DNA of 16,544 bases, taken from positions 1 through 16,544 of the forward strand of contig QQSA01000050.1 of NCBI GenBank assembly GCA_003602535.1, given 5' to 3'. Origin of the DNA: Candidatus Poseidoniales archaeon (GTDB taxonomy: Archaea > Thermoplasmatota > Poseidoniia > Poseidoniales > Poseidoniaceae). Under the pieces are notes generated by a model that saw nothing but the letters and a program-made list of their open reading frames with translations, was not told the origin of the DNA and did not search any database. Within the stretch, counting starts at the first letter, position 1; the number at the start of each line of letters is the position of its first letter. Below, piece after piece: positions 1-6,536 of this stretch. The position numbers were made by a program, and so were the translations under genes.

Positions 1-134
1 GGTTGTTGCATCTGTGGAGCAGGTTGAGGTTGAGTAAATTGCACCTCAGGTTGCTTATACTGATCAGGTGTTGGATAATTTCCTGGTTGGGTATATGGAA
101 CCGGCTGGGTATACTCGATTGGGTCTGAGTCCAT
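1..134 (-). CDS. N-terminus of a Gln/Pro-rich protein (partial)
   Basis: I do not recognise this gene. Its reading frame opens at an ATG whose complement is at 132-134 and stays open to the left edge, so only about 44 residues are visible. They are rich in Gln, Pro, Tyr and Thr and contain a loosely repeated Y-T-Q-P unit (seen twice near residues 8-17) followed by more Q-P pairs. This is a low-complexity, probably disordered N-terminal segment with no signal peptide or TM. A GAGGTG Shine-Dalgarno sequence sits 8 nt upstream of the ATG. The gene follows the ribbon-helix-helix regulator on the same strand after 41 bp, so the two could be cotranscribed. Function unknown. Confidence 0.6.
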   Translation of the reverse strand, partial: MDSDPIEYTQPVPYTQPGNYPTPDQYKQPEVQFTQPQPAPQMQQ

Positions 135-142
135 GGCACTCA

Positions 143-148
143 CACCTC
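143..148 (-). promoter_or_regulatory. Shine-Dalgarno of the Q/P-rich gene
   Basis: The minus strand reads GAGGTG here, 8 nt before the ATG at 134. It fixes the start of the partial gene and implies translation from a longer mRNA, perhaps shared with the upstream regulator. Confidence 0.5.
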
Positions 149-175
149 GGTCACACATATTTGCTTTACCACTAA

Positions 176-601
176 TCAACAACATCCTTCTGTTCTCAAA
201 GGAGCACTGACGAATGAAATTTTGTCAACTGAAGATGTATCCTGTAATTGAGCTATGACCTTGCGGAAATTTGAAGCAGTTCCAATTGCTTGAATAATAT
301 CGACACATGTATGACTATGTTTGAGACAACTGTGGTTGTAAGTAGAGATTTCTAAATCATTTGAATGTCGGATGTCTACCAATTTATTTTCGATTCCATG
401 TTGATAATAAACAATCATGTGACCTTCAACGACAAGATCGTCTTCCATTTCAGATAAGTCGCCTCTTTGCTTGTAATCAGAAAAATGAAGTGCTGCATCA
501 CGCAAGAAACGACTCCTATTGTTATAGCCGGATTTCTCCATAATGTAATCAAGACTGTCGCTGAAATTATTATCAGAACTGAAGGAGATGATTTTGCTCA
601 T
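176..601 (-). CDS. Ribbon-helix-helix regulator with NikR-like metal-sensing domain
   Basis: A 141-residue protein. Residues 1-40 fit a CopG/Arc-type ribbon-helix-helix DNA-binding domain: a short strand (KIISFS), a helix, then the turn and second helix NRSRFLRDAAL. Residues 55-135 match the layout of the NikR C-terminal ACT-like domain: strand HMIVYY, segment DIRHS, strand EISTYNHS, then a Cys followed by VDIIQAIG. Candidate metal ligands are H79, H90, C92, H95, H97 and C99. The H/C cluster before the last Cys is about two residues longer than in E. coli NikR, so the preferred metal cannot be read from it. It is divergent from znuA across an 85-bp promoter holding a palindrome and direct repeats. 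From that I infer a metal-responsive, autoregulated repressor of zinc uptake, not necessarily a nickel sensor. A TATA-like tract 20-35 bp upstream suggests a leaderless start. Confidence 0.72.
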   Translation of the reverse strand: MSKIISFSSDNNFSDSLDYIMEKSGYNNRSRFLRDAALHFSDYKQRGDLSEMEDDLVVEGHMIVYYQHGIENKLVDIRHSNDLEISTYNHSCLKHSHTCVDIIQAIGTASNFRKVIAQLQDTSSVDKISFVSAPLRTEGCC

Positions 602-610
602 AGTTGTCCG

Positions 611-625
611 ATTAGTTACCCTAAT
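611..625. repeat. 15-bp inverted repeat, candidate operator
   Basis: Two perfect 5-bp arms, ATTAG and CTAAT, flank the 5-nt spacer TTACC. It lies 10 bp upstream of the regulator ATG, between that ATG and its TATA-like tract, where a bound repressor would block initiation. Ribbon-helix-helix dimers commonly bind such spaced palindromes. Confidence 0.5.
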
Positions 626-645
626 AATAATATTTCTGAGCCTAT

Positions 646-675
646 TTATTAGTTTTTTTTATATAGTTATTAGTT
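646..675 (+). repeat. TTATTAGTT direct repeat, 21-bp period, at the znuA promoter
   Basis: Exact copies of TTATTAGTT at 646-654 and 667-675 are two helical turns apart and bracket the TATA-like box. The 7-mer core ATTAGTT also occurs at 611-617 inside the palindrome. The same 9-mer recurs at 7530-7538 upstream of the CobW-family gene. Confidence 0.5.
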
Positions 676-686
676 GGCGCCGGAGC

Positions 687-3413
687 ATGCGCTCTAATTG
701 GCATAAGGCACTACTGGTTAGTTTTGTTTTGATTACATCAAGTCTAGCTGGATGTTTAAACAATGATGAAGATGATGATAAAGAAGAAGGTAAGTATGGA
801 ACTGTAATTGTTTCTACTTACCACATTGAACAAATAGTTTCAGCAATAGTAGGAGATTCTGTCAACGTCGAAATGATGAGCACAAACAATATCCCTGTAC
901 ACGACTATGCTCCAACCCAAGAAGATATTATTCGGTTGTCAGAAAGTGACCTGTTCCTTTACCATGGTTTAGGTCTTGAGACTTGGGTAGAGGACACCTT
1001 AGATTCTTTGGGTTCAGATGCACCTGACTCGGAAGAGATACACAGAATGCCAACTGGAGAGAATGATTTAGATTACGAATCTATGCTAATCAAGGATCTT
1101 TGTGGATTGCTAACTGTTGGGCCTTTCGAAAGTCTTCATCTATCACTGGACGAGGACAACTTAACCGAGATTCATGCTGAACCAGTTACACATTCGCTTG
1201 AGGCTGCAGAGCATGAAGATGATCACGATGAGGACCATGATGAGGACCATGATGAACATAATCACGATGAGGACCATGATGGGCATGAGGACCATGATGA
1301 CCACGATGGCCATGAAGGACACAACCATGTCAATCCTGAAGAGACAATAGCTAATCCAGCAAACTGTCCATCTGATTCAGTAATACATATTTTCCACCTT
1401 GAAGAAGGCGAGTATATCATTGAATTCGAAACTGAACACCACGAAGAAGAATTCGATCTGGCCGTTCTAAAGATGCTTGGAGGCCATGCTCACCATCACC
1501 ACGGACATGGAGACGGTCCTTTCGAATGGGCTGGAATCTTTGAGATGAACGATGCTACTCACACATGGACAATGGAGAAAGTCGGCGGTTCCTATGCTGA
1601 TCCGAGCATGCGCGTAGTCCTCATTCCGACTGACACACCTACCGAAGAGACAATGCACAGCTTGGAAGGTGGCGTAGAAGCCCTTATTGAAGGAGAATGT
1701 ACAATCGTAGAAGATGGTGAATCGATGACGCCTGTTGACGGTGGATCATGCTTCGAATGGCATGTTGGTACTGGAGATATGTCCACATTCACTATCAACA
1801 CAGATGGGATAAGTGGATTAGCCGCTTATACAGCACACAGCCCTTACGAATTCGAAGCCTCTCAGCACTATCTGAAAGACTCCGCTGGTAATGATGTAGA
1901 ACACGTTGCCGAAGAAGGCGGCGGTGGCCACGGTGACCACGGTGACCACGGTGACGAACATGGTTACTGCCACAACACTTCAACGCATGAAGACTACGAA
2001 TCTAACGAAGAAGACTGTGAAGCTGCAGGACATGTTTGGATGGAAGAAGACCATGATGAGGCTGGACACGGTGACGAACATGGTTACTGCCACAACACAT
2101 CCACACACGAGAATTACGATTCCAACGAAGCTGACTGTGAAGCTGCAGGACATGTTTGGATGGAAGAAGAACATGATGAGGCACCTACCCCTCAAGAAGT
2201 CCTAGATGAGTATGATACTGATAATGACAGCCACATCTCCTGGGATGAATTCTGGATGGCATGGGAAGAGGATGAACATGATGACCATGATGATCACAAT
2301 GAAACTGATGACCATGATGATCACAATGAAACTGATGAGCATGATCACGACGAACACGAAATGGTATGCTATGACATGGTAAGTCATCAAATTATGGAAC
2401 AATATACAAATCTATCAGACTGTGAAGAAGCAGGATTCCACTGGGTTGAAAACAGTCATGATGACCACGATGACCACCATGAAGACTGTCATGATGAGCA
2501 CACTGAGGAAGAAGAAATGTCAATGTTGATGGATTTCTTCAATGACTCTGATGCTGACAATGACATGCTACTGGATATTTCTGAATTAGAAACATTCATT
2601 CCTCTTGTAGAGGAATTCGGTGAATGCCACGAAGAGATTGGCGAAGATGTCATGGGTTATGCTATCATTCACGTCATGGCTGAAGGAGAGTACGGATTTG
2701 CTCATTCCTCCGAGCTAGAAATCCACCTCATGATGCATGGAGAAGGGCATGATGACCATTCCGACCATGATGACCATTCTGACCATGATGACCACTCTGA
2801 CCATGATGATGAAGACGGACACGATGACCATGATGGTGAAGACGGACACGATGACCATGATGATGAAGACGGACAAGACATGGACGATTTGAAGTATGAT
2901 CCTCACAGCTGGTTAGACCCAGTCGCATACAAGGTTCAAGTCAATTTGGTCCTTGAACTTCTGATTGATACCTTCCCTGATGGTGAAGATGTATTCACAG
3001 AAAATGCAGAGGATTACATGGATGAACTGGATGAGTTGAACTATGAGTTCGAGAAGAAACTTGTGGAAGGAACATGTTCCTCCAGAACTGTTGCAGCGAA
3101 CCATAATGCATATTCTTACTTAGCTTACAGATATGATATCACATTCGTTACCGTACATGGCTTAGATCCAGAAGGAGAGCCTTCTCCAGCAGATGTCTTG
3201 AAAGTCGTTGATTTCATCAAAGATGAAGAAATATCTGTTCTGTTTGTAGAAGAGTACACTGACAAGACATCAGTTCAGAGCATAGTTGACGAGACAAATG
3301 TAGAGGTACAGACACTTTACACCATGGAAATGGCTCCAAGTGATTCTGATGATGATTACATGTCAATGATGTACAAGAATCTAGATAATCTAGCCGCAGG
3401 AATGGGTTGCTGA
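687..3413 (+). CDS. znuA: Zinc ABC transporter substrate-binding lipoprotein (ZnuA/TroA family) with giant His-rich insertion
   Basis: A 908-residue extracytoplasmic binding protein; family members are usually about 300-350. I chose the ATG at 687 because it gives a short signal peptide with lipobox LAGC (Cys23) and a TATA box 25 bp upstream. The binding-protein fold is split. Residues 34-115 carry the N-lobe, with ligand H72 in the motif HDYAP and the helix GLGLETW. Residues 738-908 carry DPHSWLDP (H740), H806 in NHNAY and an acidic ligand at E855/E856. All expected metal ligands are present. The material between replaces the His loop of ordinary ZnuA: His/Asp tract 175-214, a beta-rich domain about 222-410 with an HAHHHHGHGDG tract near 267-277, three Cys-containing repeats (Cys pairs 428/444, 468/484, 561/579), two EF-hand loops (510-521, 622-633) and a final His/Asp tract 688-731. 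Zinc is inferred from the His richness; Mn or Fe remain possible. Confidence 0.85.
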   Translation: MRSNWHKALLVSFVLITSSLAGCLNNDEDDDKEEGKYGTVIVSTYHIEQIVSAIVGDSVNVEMMSTNNIPVHDYAPTQEDIIRLSESDLFLYHGLGLETWVEDTLDSLGSDAPDSEEIHRMPTGENDLDYESMLIKDLCGLLTVGPFESLHLSLDEDNLTEIHAEPVTHSLEAAEHEDDHDEDHDEDHDEHNHDEDHDGHEDHDDHDGHEGHNHVNPEETIANPANCPSDSVIHIFHLEEGEYIIEFETEHHEEEFDLAVLKMLGGHAHHHHGHGDGPFEWAGIFEMNDATHTWTMEKVGGSYADPSMRVVLIPTDTPTEETMHSLEGGVEALIEGECTIVEDGESMTPVDGGSCFEWHVGTGDMSTFTINTDGISGLAAYTAHSPYEFEASQHYLKDSAGNDVEHVAEEGGGGHGDHGDHGDEHGYCHNTSTHEDYESNEEDCEAAGHVWMEEDHDEAGHGDEHGYCHNTSTHENYDSNEADCEAAGHVWMEEEHDEAPTPQEVLDEYDTDNDSHISWDEFWMAWEEDEHDDHDDHNETDDHDDHNETDEHDHDEHEMVCYDMVSHQIMEQYTNLSDCEEAGFHWVENSHDDHDDHHEDCHDEHTEEEEMSMLMDFFNDSDADNDMLLDISELETFIPLVEEFGECHEEIGEDVMGYAIIHVMAEGEYGFAHSSELEIHLMMHGEGHDDHSDHDDHSDHDDHSDHDDEDGHDDHDGEDGHDDHDDEDGQDMDDLKYDPHSWLDPVAYKVQVNLVLELLIDTFPDGEDVFTENAEDYMDELDELNYEFEKKLVEGTCSSRTVAANHNAYSYLAYRYDITFVTVHGLDPEGEPSPADVLKVVDFIKDEEISVLFVEEYTDKTSVQSIVDETNVEVQTLYTMEMAPSDSDDDYMSMMYKNLDNLAAGMGC
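1209..1328 (+). repeat. His/Asp/Glu-coding low-complexity tract 1 in znuA
   Basis: Degenerate CAT/CAC plus GAT/GAC/GAG codons encode residues 175-214, mostly H, D and E in units such as DHDE. It begins where the classical ZnuA His loop would begin, after the N-lobe helix. Confidence 0.75.
1950..2189 (+). repeat. Tandem 120-bp duplication encoding a Cys/His repeat in znuA
   Basis: Two adjacent copies (1950-2069 and 2070-2189) with a 120-bp, 40-residue period. The first ~28 and last ~35 nt of the shared part are identical, with about a dozen mismatches between. Each copy encodes a unit starting GDEHGYCHNTSTHE and ending DCEAAGHVWMEE. A diverged third copy with the same Cys, Tyr, CE-AG and Trp positions lies at about 2361-2444. 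The paired Cys in each unit (16 or 18 residues apart) could form a disulfide. Confidence 0.75.
2274..2360 (+). repeat. His/Asp tract 2 in znuA with 27-bp repeat
   Basis: Encodes two copies of the 9-residue unit DDHDDHNET followed by more H/D/E residues (about residues 530-558). It sits between EF-hand 1 and the third Cys repeat. The NET triplets are potential N-glycosylation sequons if the protein is glycosylated. Confidence 0.65.
2748..2880 (+). repeat. His/Asp tract 3 in znuA with 18-bp repeat
   Basis: Three near-identical 18-bp units encode HDDHSD, then variants containing HDDHDGEDG (residues 688-731). The tract ends seven residues before the conserved DPHSWLDP motif, which closes the insertion. 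Confidence 0.7.
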
Positions 3414-3448
3414 GACCGTCCGATGTAAACAAAACATGAGATGATAAT

Positions 3449-3550
3449 ATGAGTATGGTAGATTTTATCCCTATGATTATCGTTGGTAGTGCTATTCTAA
3501 TTTCTGCAGGTTATTTAATTTTCGAATTTGTAAGGGCTAGGAAACTATAG
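3449..3550 (+). CDS. Putative 33-residue single-pass membrane microprotein in the znu operon
   Basis: A short frame from ATG 3449 to TAG 3550. Residues 5-27 are almost entirely hydrophobic (FIPMIIVGSAILISAGYLIF), followed by a basic tail with R-A-R-K, the profile of a single TM helix with a cytoplasmic C-terminus. GAGATGA, one mismatch from GAGGTGA, lies 4 nt upstream of the ATG. It occupies nearly all the gap between znuA and znuC on the same strand, leaving little other explanation for that spacer. I do not recognise it. A role as a small accessory subunit of the zinc transporter is inference from position only. It could still be a chance open frame. Confidence 0.5.
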   Translation: MSMVDFIPMIIVGSAILISAGYLIFEFVRARKL

Positions 3551-3596
3551 ATGTAATAATGGTTTGGCGTAACTCAACCATTGCATCTTTTGTATG

Positions 3597-3601
3597 GGAG
3601 G
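3597..3601 (+). promoter_or_regulatory. Shine-Dalgarno of znuC
   Basis: GGAGG ends 6 nt before the ATG at 3608. It favours that start over the in-frame ATG at 3581. Confidence 0.7.
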
Positions 3602-3607
3602 GCCTCT

Positions 3608-4399
3608 ATGTTAGATTCTCAAAATCTGAAAGTTGAGCCCGTATTAGAGGTCAAGGACGTGACCGTTATTAGATCGGGCAAGGTCATTATCACTGATATT
3701 GATTTGACAATAGACAAAGGTGAATTTGTAGGATTAGTTGGACCAAATGGAAGTGGCAAGTCAACACTTCTTCTAGCAATTCTTGGAATATTGAAATTGA
3801 AGAATGGATCAGTAGGAATATATGGTTCTCCTCCAAATTCAAGGAGTCTAAATGGTAAAATTGGCTGGGTTTCTCAAGCAGCATCAAATCTTCCAAAGGA
3901 TATTCGAATTACTGTTAGAGAATTGGTACAATTAGGTACGCGTAATTCAAAAAATATGTTTTTTTGGCTAAATAGAAGAGAGAAAGAACTTGTAGATAAA
4001 GCAATCAAAATCGTAGGATTAGAGGATGTCGAAAATACACATATTGCCCGTCTATCAGGGGGCCAAAGACAACGCGCTGTTATTGCTCGTGCATTAGCAT
4101 CAGATGCTGATTTTATATTGCTGGATGAACCATTGGTTGGTATAGATAGAGACGCCCGAAATTCCATATTGAAATTATTAGATCAACTATGTCATGAAGA
4201 AGGGAAAACGATTCTAATGGTTTCTCATGATTTGACTGCCATTAGGCAAACCGCTCACAGAATGATCTACTTAGAGGAAAGAATCCAATTTGATGGAAAA
4301 ACTGATGACTTCCCTGATCTAAACACCCTTGCTGGTCTAAGAGGAATTGAACCGGTACATAAAGACACAAAAGATTCGGATATAAAGGAGGAAGAATAA
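3608..4399 (+). CDS. znuC: Metal ABC transporter ATPase (ZnuC family)
   Basis: A 263-residue cytoplasmic ATPase that powers the importer with the binding lipoprotein and the permease. All ABC motifs are intact: Walker A GPNGSGKST (45-53), Q-loop Q90 in GWVSQ, signature LSGGQ (149-153) followed by RQR, Walker B FILLDEP (169-175) and H-loop H207 in MVSHD. Length and motif spacing are normal for the ZnuC/MntB group. The start at 3608 rests on a strong Shine-Dalgarno; an ATG nine codons upstream has none. The stop codon overlaps the permease ATG in the string TAATG, so the two are translationally coupled. The Lys/Asp/Glu-rich C-terminus (after 250) is partly dictated by the embedded permease ribosome-binding site. 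Metal specificity comes from the partner protein. Confidence 0.92.
   Translation: MLDSQNLKVEPVLEVKDVTVIRSGKVIITDIDLTIDKGEFVGLVGPNGSGKSTLLLAILGILKLKNGSVGIYGSPPNSRSLNGKIGWVSQAASNLPKDIRITVRELVQLGTRNSKNMFFWLNRREKELVDKAIKIVGLEDVENTHIARLSGGQRQRAVIARALASDADFILLDEPLVGIDRDARNSILKLLDQLCHEEGKTILMVSHDLTAIRQTAHRMIYLEERIQFDGKTDDFPDLNTLAGLRGIEPVHKDTKDSDIKEEE
4384..4391 (+). promoter_or_regulatory. Shine-Dalgarno of znuB inside znuC
   Basis: AAAGGAGG, a strong Shine-Dalgarno sequence, lies 7 nt before the permease ATG at 4399 and within the last codons of znuC. Confidence 0.7.
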
Positions 4400-5310
4400 T
4401 GGGTATTGGAGTAATAATTTTAGAAATTGTAGCCCCAATATTGGAAATATTAGCCCCTTTCATGCCAGGTACAATTTTCCCCTCATTCTTCAAAATGGAA
4501 ATGTTCCAGCGCGCATTAATTGCAGCACTATTGGTGACTATTGTAGCAGGACTCCTAGGAGTGTTTCTACTAATACAAAATCTAGCACTAATTGGAGATG
4601 GTTTAGCACACGTTTCCTTTGGAGGAGTGGCCGTTGGAGTTGTTCTTGGAGCAACGTCGCCGTTATGGTATGCACTTGTTTTCAGTGTAATTGCAGCAAT
4701 CCTAATTCATGAGTTACAGTATAGAGAATTACTGACAGGAGATGCCTCGATTGCTATTTTCCTAACGGGCATGCTTGCCTTAGGAATGGTAATCTTAAGA
4801 ATCTGGGGGGAAGGTCTCACAGTAGAAATTGAGAGTTATCTATTTGGAAATCTATTGTTAATCGATAAAGAAGATCTTGATATGATCGCCTTAATCTGTA
4901 TTGTTTCGATGATATTACTATTTTCGATTCGTTCAGCATTACTTGCTTGCACATTAGATCCATTAGCTGCTAGAATTCAGGGACTACCTGTTCGAGGAAT
5001 TGGGTTACTTTTCAGTATAATTACTGCAGCTGTGGTGGTTAGCATGGTTCAGGTAGTTGGAACACTATTAGTAACTGCATTATTGGTTACGCCTGCGGCA
5101 ACTGCACAACTGATTGGCCGTAGTTTCCGTTCCTGCTTAATCTGGACTCAGATTTTTGGTTTTATTTCAGTCTTGGGCGGGCTCTATCTTTCTTCGGAGT
5201 TAAAAACAGGCAGTGGTTCAATGATTGCATTGTTTTCTGCAATCGTTTTCTTTATCGTAATCCTCTCACGTTCTGCTTCCAATTTAATATACCAAAGCAA
5301 TGAAAATTGA
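4399..5310 (+). CDS. znuB: Metal ABC transporter permease (ZnuB, ABC-3 family)
   Basis: A 303-residue integral membrane protein forming the channel of the zinc importer. It shows the ABC-3 pattern of multiple hydrophobic helices, with the diagnostic segment GDGLAHVSFGGVAVG (about 67-81), where a conserved His lies in helix 2, the loop DPLAARIQGLPVRG (about 192-205, contacting the ATPase) and the helix GTLLVTALLVTPAATAQL. An extra hydrophobic stretch precedes the usual family start near FQRALIAALLV (about 36), but the TAATG overlap and strong Shine-Dalgarno support the longer form. It ends the znu operon and converges on a thiolase gene with a gap of only 3 bp, leaving no room for a dedicated terminator. 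Confidence 0.9.
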   Translation: MGIGVIILEIVAPILEILAPFMPGTIFPSFFKMEMFQRALIAALLVTIVAGLLGVFLLIQNLALIGDGLAHVSFGGVAVGVVLGATSPLWYALVFSVIAAILIHELQYRELLTGDASIAIFLTGMLALGMVILRIWGEGLTVEIESYLFGNLLLIDKEDLDMIALICIVSMILLFSIRSALLACTLDPLAARIQGLPVRGIGLLFSIITAAVVVSMVQVVGTLLVTALLVTPAATAQLIGRSFRSCLIWTQIFGFISVLGGLYLSSELKTGSGSMIALFSAIVFFIVILSRSASNLIYQSNEN

Positions 5311-5313
5311 TTA

Positions 5314-6465
5314 TCAATCTATTGAAACTCTCATTGCTACTGCGTTTCCACCGCCAAGGCAAAGAGAAACAATTCCGCTCTTGGCTTCAAGTCTACGCAT
5401 AACTCCAATCATTGTGATTAAACAACGAGTTCCACTACTTCCAAGAGGATGTCCTAAAGCGACTGCTCCTCCGTGTAGATTGAACCTATCATCGGGAATC
5501 CCCACATCTTGCGCAACTGCACAAGATGCACTAGCAAATGCTTCATTATGCTCATACACATCTATATCCAAAACGTTCAGATTTGCTCTTTCAAGTAACA
5601 TTTTGATTGCCGGCACTGGAGCATACATTACTCTGCTTGGTTCGACTCCAGCAGTACAATAATCCTCTACAATCGCAATGATTTCCCAGCCGTTTGCATT
5701 AGCAAAATCTTCGTCTGCAACAAGAACAGCGGATGCTCCATCGTTAAGAGTCGATGCGTTACCTGCGGTCACCATTCCATCTTCTTGGAAGACAGGCCTA
5801 AGACCGGCCAACTTCTCGATAGTAGTTCCTGCCCTAACTCCTTCATCAGTAGAAAGTTCAGGCATCTCAAACCTCTCCCAATCAAACCAACCGTTCGCTT
5901 CTGCCTCTGCAGCCTTATTTTGAGAACGAGCAGCAAACGCATCCATTTTTTCTCTTGAGATACCACATTCATTGGCAACGATTTCCCCGGTATTTCCCAT
6001 ATGAACATCATTGTATACATCCCAGAGACCATCATGAACCATAGTGGAAACCATTTCTTTTTCTTCACCATTTCTCTTCTCAAACTTTGGAGCATTTGTC
6101 ATACTCTCCATTCCTCCAGCGATAATTGCTTTGTATTCTCCAGCTTTGATACTGTTAGCTGCCATCATTACTGCTTTGAGTGAAGAGCCGCATACTTTGT
6201 TGATTGTAGTTGCAGCAATAGAATTAGGCAAACCTGCTCCAAGGGCAACTTGTCTTGCTGGCGCTTGCCCTGCTCCAGCTTGAAGTACCTGGCCGAAAAG
6301 TACCTCATCGATTACGCCACTTGTTGGATTGATTTTGCATCGACTCAACAATTCACTAACCGAGCGAATTCCTAGCTCGACTGCTGTTAGATTGGAGAGA
6401 CTACCTCTGAATTTCCCAATTGGAGTTCGAGCAACGCCGCAAATTGCAACCCTTGGCATGGACAT
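5314..6465 (-). CDS. Acetyl-CoA C-acetyltransferase (thiolase II type)
   Basis: A 383-residue thiolase. The fold condenses two acetyl-CoA to acetoacetyl-CoA or runs the reverse cleavage, in the cytoplasm. Landmarks are the N-terminal ARTPIGKFRGSL, the acyl-accepting Cys92 in INKVCGSSLK, the HNEAFA motif (306-311), catalytic His339 in GGAVALGHPLG and the second catalytic Cys369 in CLGGGNA. All active residues are present and the length is typical. It resembles bacterial AtoB/PhaA-type thiolases more than the archaeal SCP-2-like thiolase of the mevalonate route, so fatty-acid or polyhydroxyalkanoate-type metabolism is equally possible. The start at 6465 (MSMPRV) has no clear Shine-Dalgarno; the second Met two codons in is an alternative. 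It is divergent from RNase PH and convergent with znuB. Confidence 0.9.
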   Translation of the reverse strand: MSMPRVAICGVARTPIGKFRGSLSNLTAVELGIRSVSELLSRCKINPTSGVIDEVLFGQVLQAGAGQAPARQVALGAGLPNSIAATTINKVCGSSLKAVMMAANSIKAGEYKAIIAGGMESMTNAPKFEKRNGEEKEMVSTMVHDGLWDVYNDVHMGNTGEIVANECGISREKMDAFAARSQNKAAEAEANGWFDWERFEMPELSTDEGVRAGTTIEKLAGLRPVFQEDGMVTAGNASTLNDGASAVLVADEDFANANGWEIIAIVEDYCTAGVEPSRVMYAPVPAIKMLLERANLNVLDIDVYEHNEAFASASCAVAQDVGIPDDRFNLHGGAVALGHPLGSSGTRCLITMIGVMRRLEAKSGIVSLCLGGGNAVAMRVSID

Positions 6466-6536
6466 CCCAAAGAGAGCCGATTCTTCAACCTGCGCGCGGA
6501 CGGAAGTGTTCTTGTGTAGTGGTTGCTCGCCCGAGC

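Larger units (their letters stand above)
602..686. promoter_or_regulatory. Divergent promoter/operator between regulator and znuA
   Basis: An 85-bp AT-rich intergenic region. For znuA, a TATA-like TTTATATAG lies at about 658-666, 21-29 bp before the ATG at 687, which predicts a nearly leaderless mRNA. For the regulator, an AT-rich tract on the opposite strand (about 623-637) lies 22-36 bp before its ATG. Between these sit a perfect inverted repeat (611-625) and two direct copies of TTATTAGTT (646-654 and 667-675) spaced 21 bp apart, flanking the znuA TATA box. The arrangement suits operator sites that block both promoters. Assignment to the divergent regulator is inference. Confidence 0.6.

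Noticed and set aside
588..686. In-frame upstream extension of znuA starting at ATG 588, adding a hydrophobic stretch
   Set aside because: It would overlap the divergent regulator gene, run through the TATA box and operator repeats, and put a second hydrophobic segment before a good lipoprotein signal peptide. The start at 687 is better placed.
1906..2205. Open frames overlapping the znuA repeats on both strands
   Set aside because: They are shadows of the repetitive coding sequence, without ribosome-binding sites or family features.
1209..2880. CRISPR-like or minisatellite repeats
   Set aside because: The repeats are short, variable and in frame, encode His/Asp runs or Cys modules in one open frame, and have no unique spacers of constant length.
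687..3413. znuA as a pseudogene or as two genes joined by error
   Set aside because: The frame is continuous with all metal ligands on both sides of the insertion, and the insertion falls at the natural loop position. An assembly artefact cannot be wholly excluded without read data.
5300..5662. Plus-strand open frame after znuB
   Set aside because: It lies antisense to the thiolase gene, whose catalytic residues are intact; no family features.
6420..6536. Upstream in-frame extension of RNase PH
   Set aside because: It overlaps the divergent thiolase start, encodes residues unlike the family and lacks a ribosome-binding site.
6466..6536. TATA boxes for the divergent thiolase/rph promoter
   Set aside because: The region is unusually GC-rich for this window, and I could not find a TATA-like element at the expected distance on either strand.
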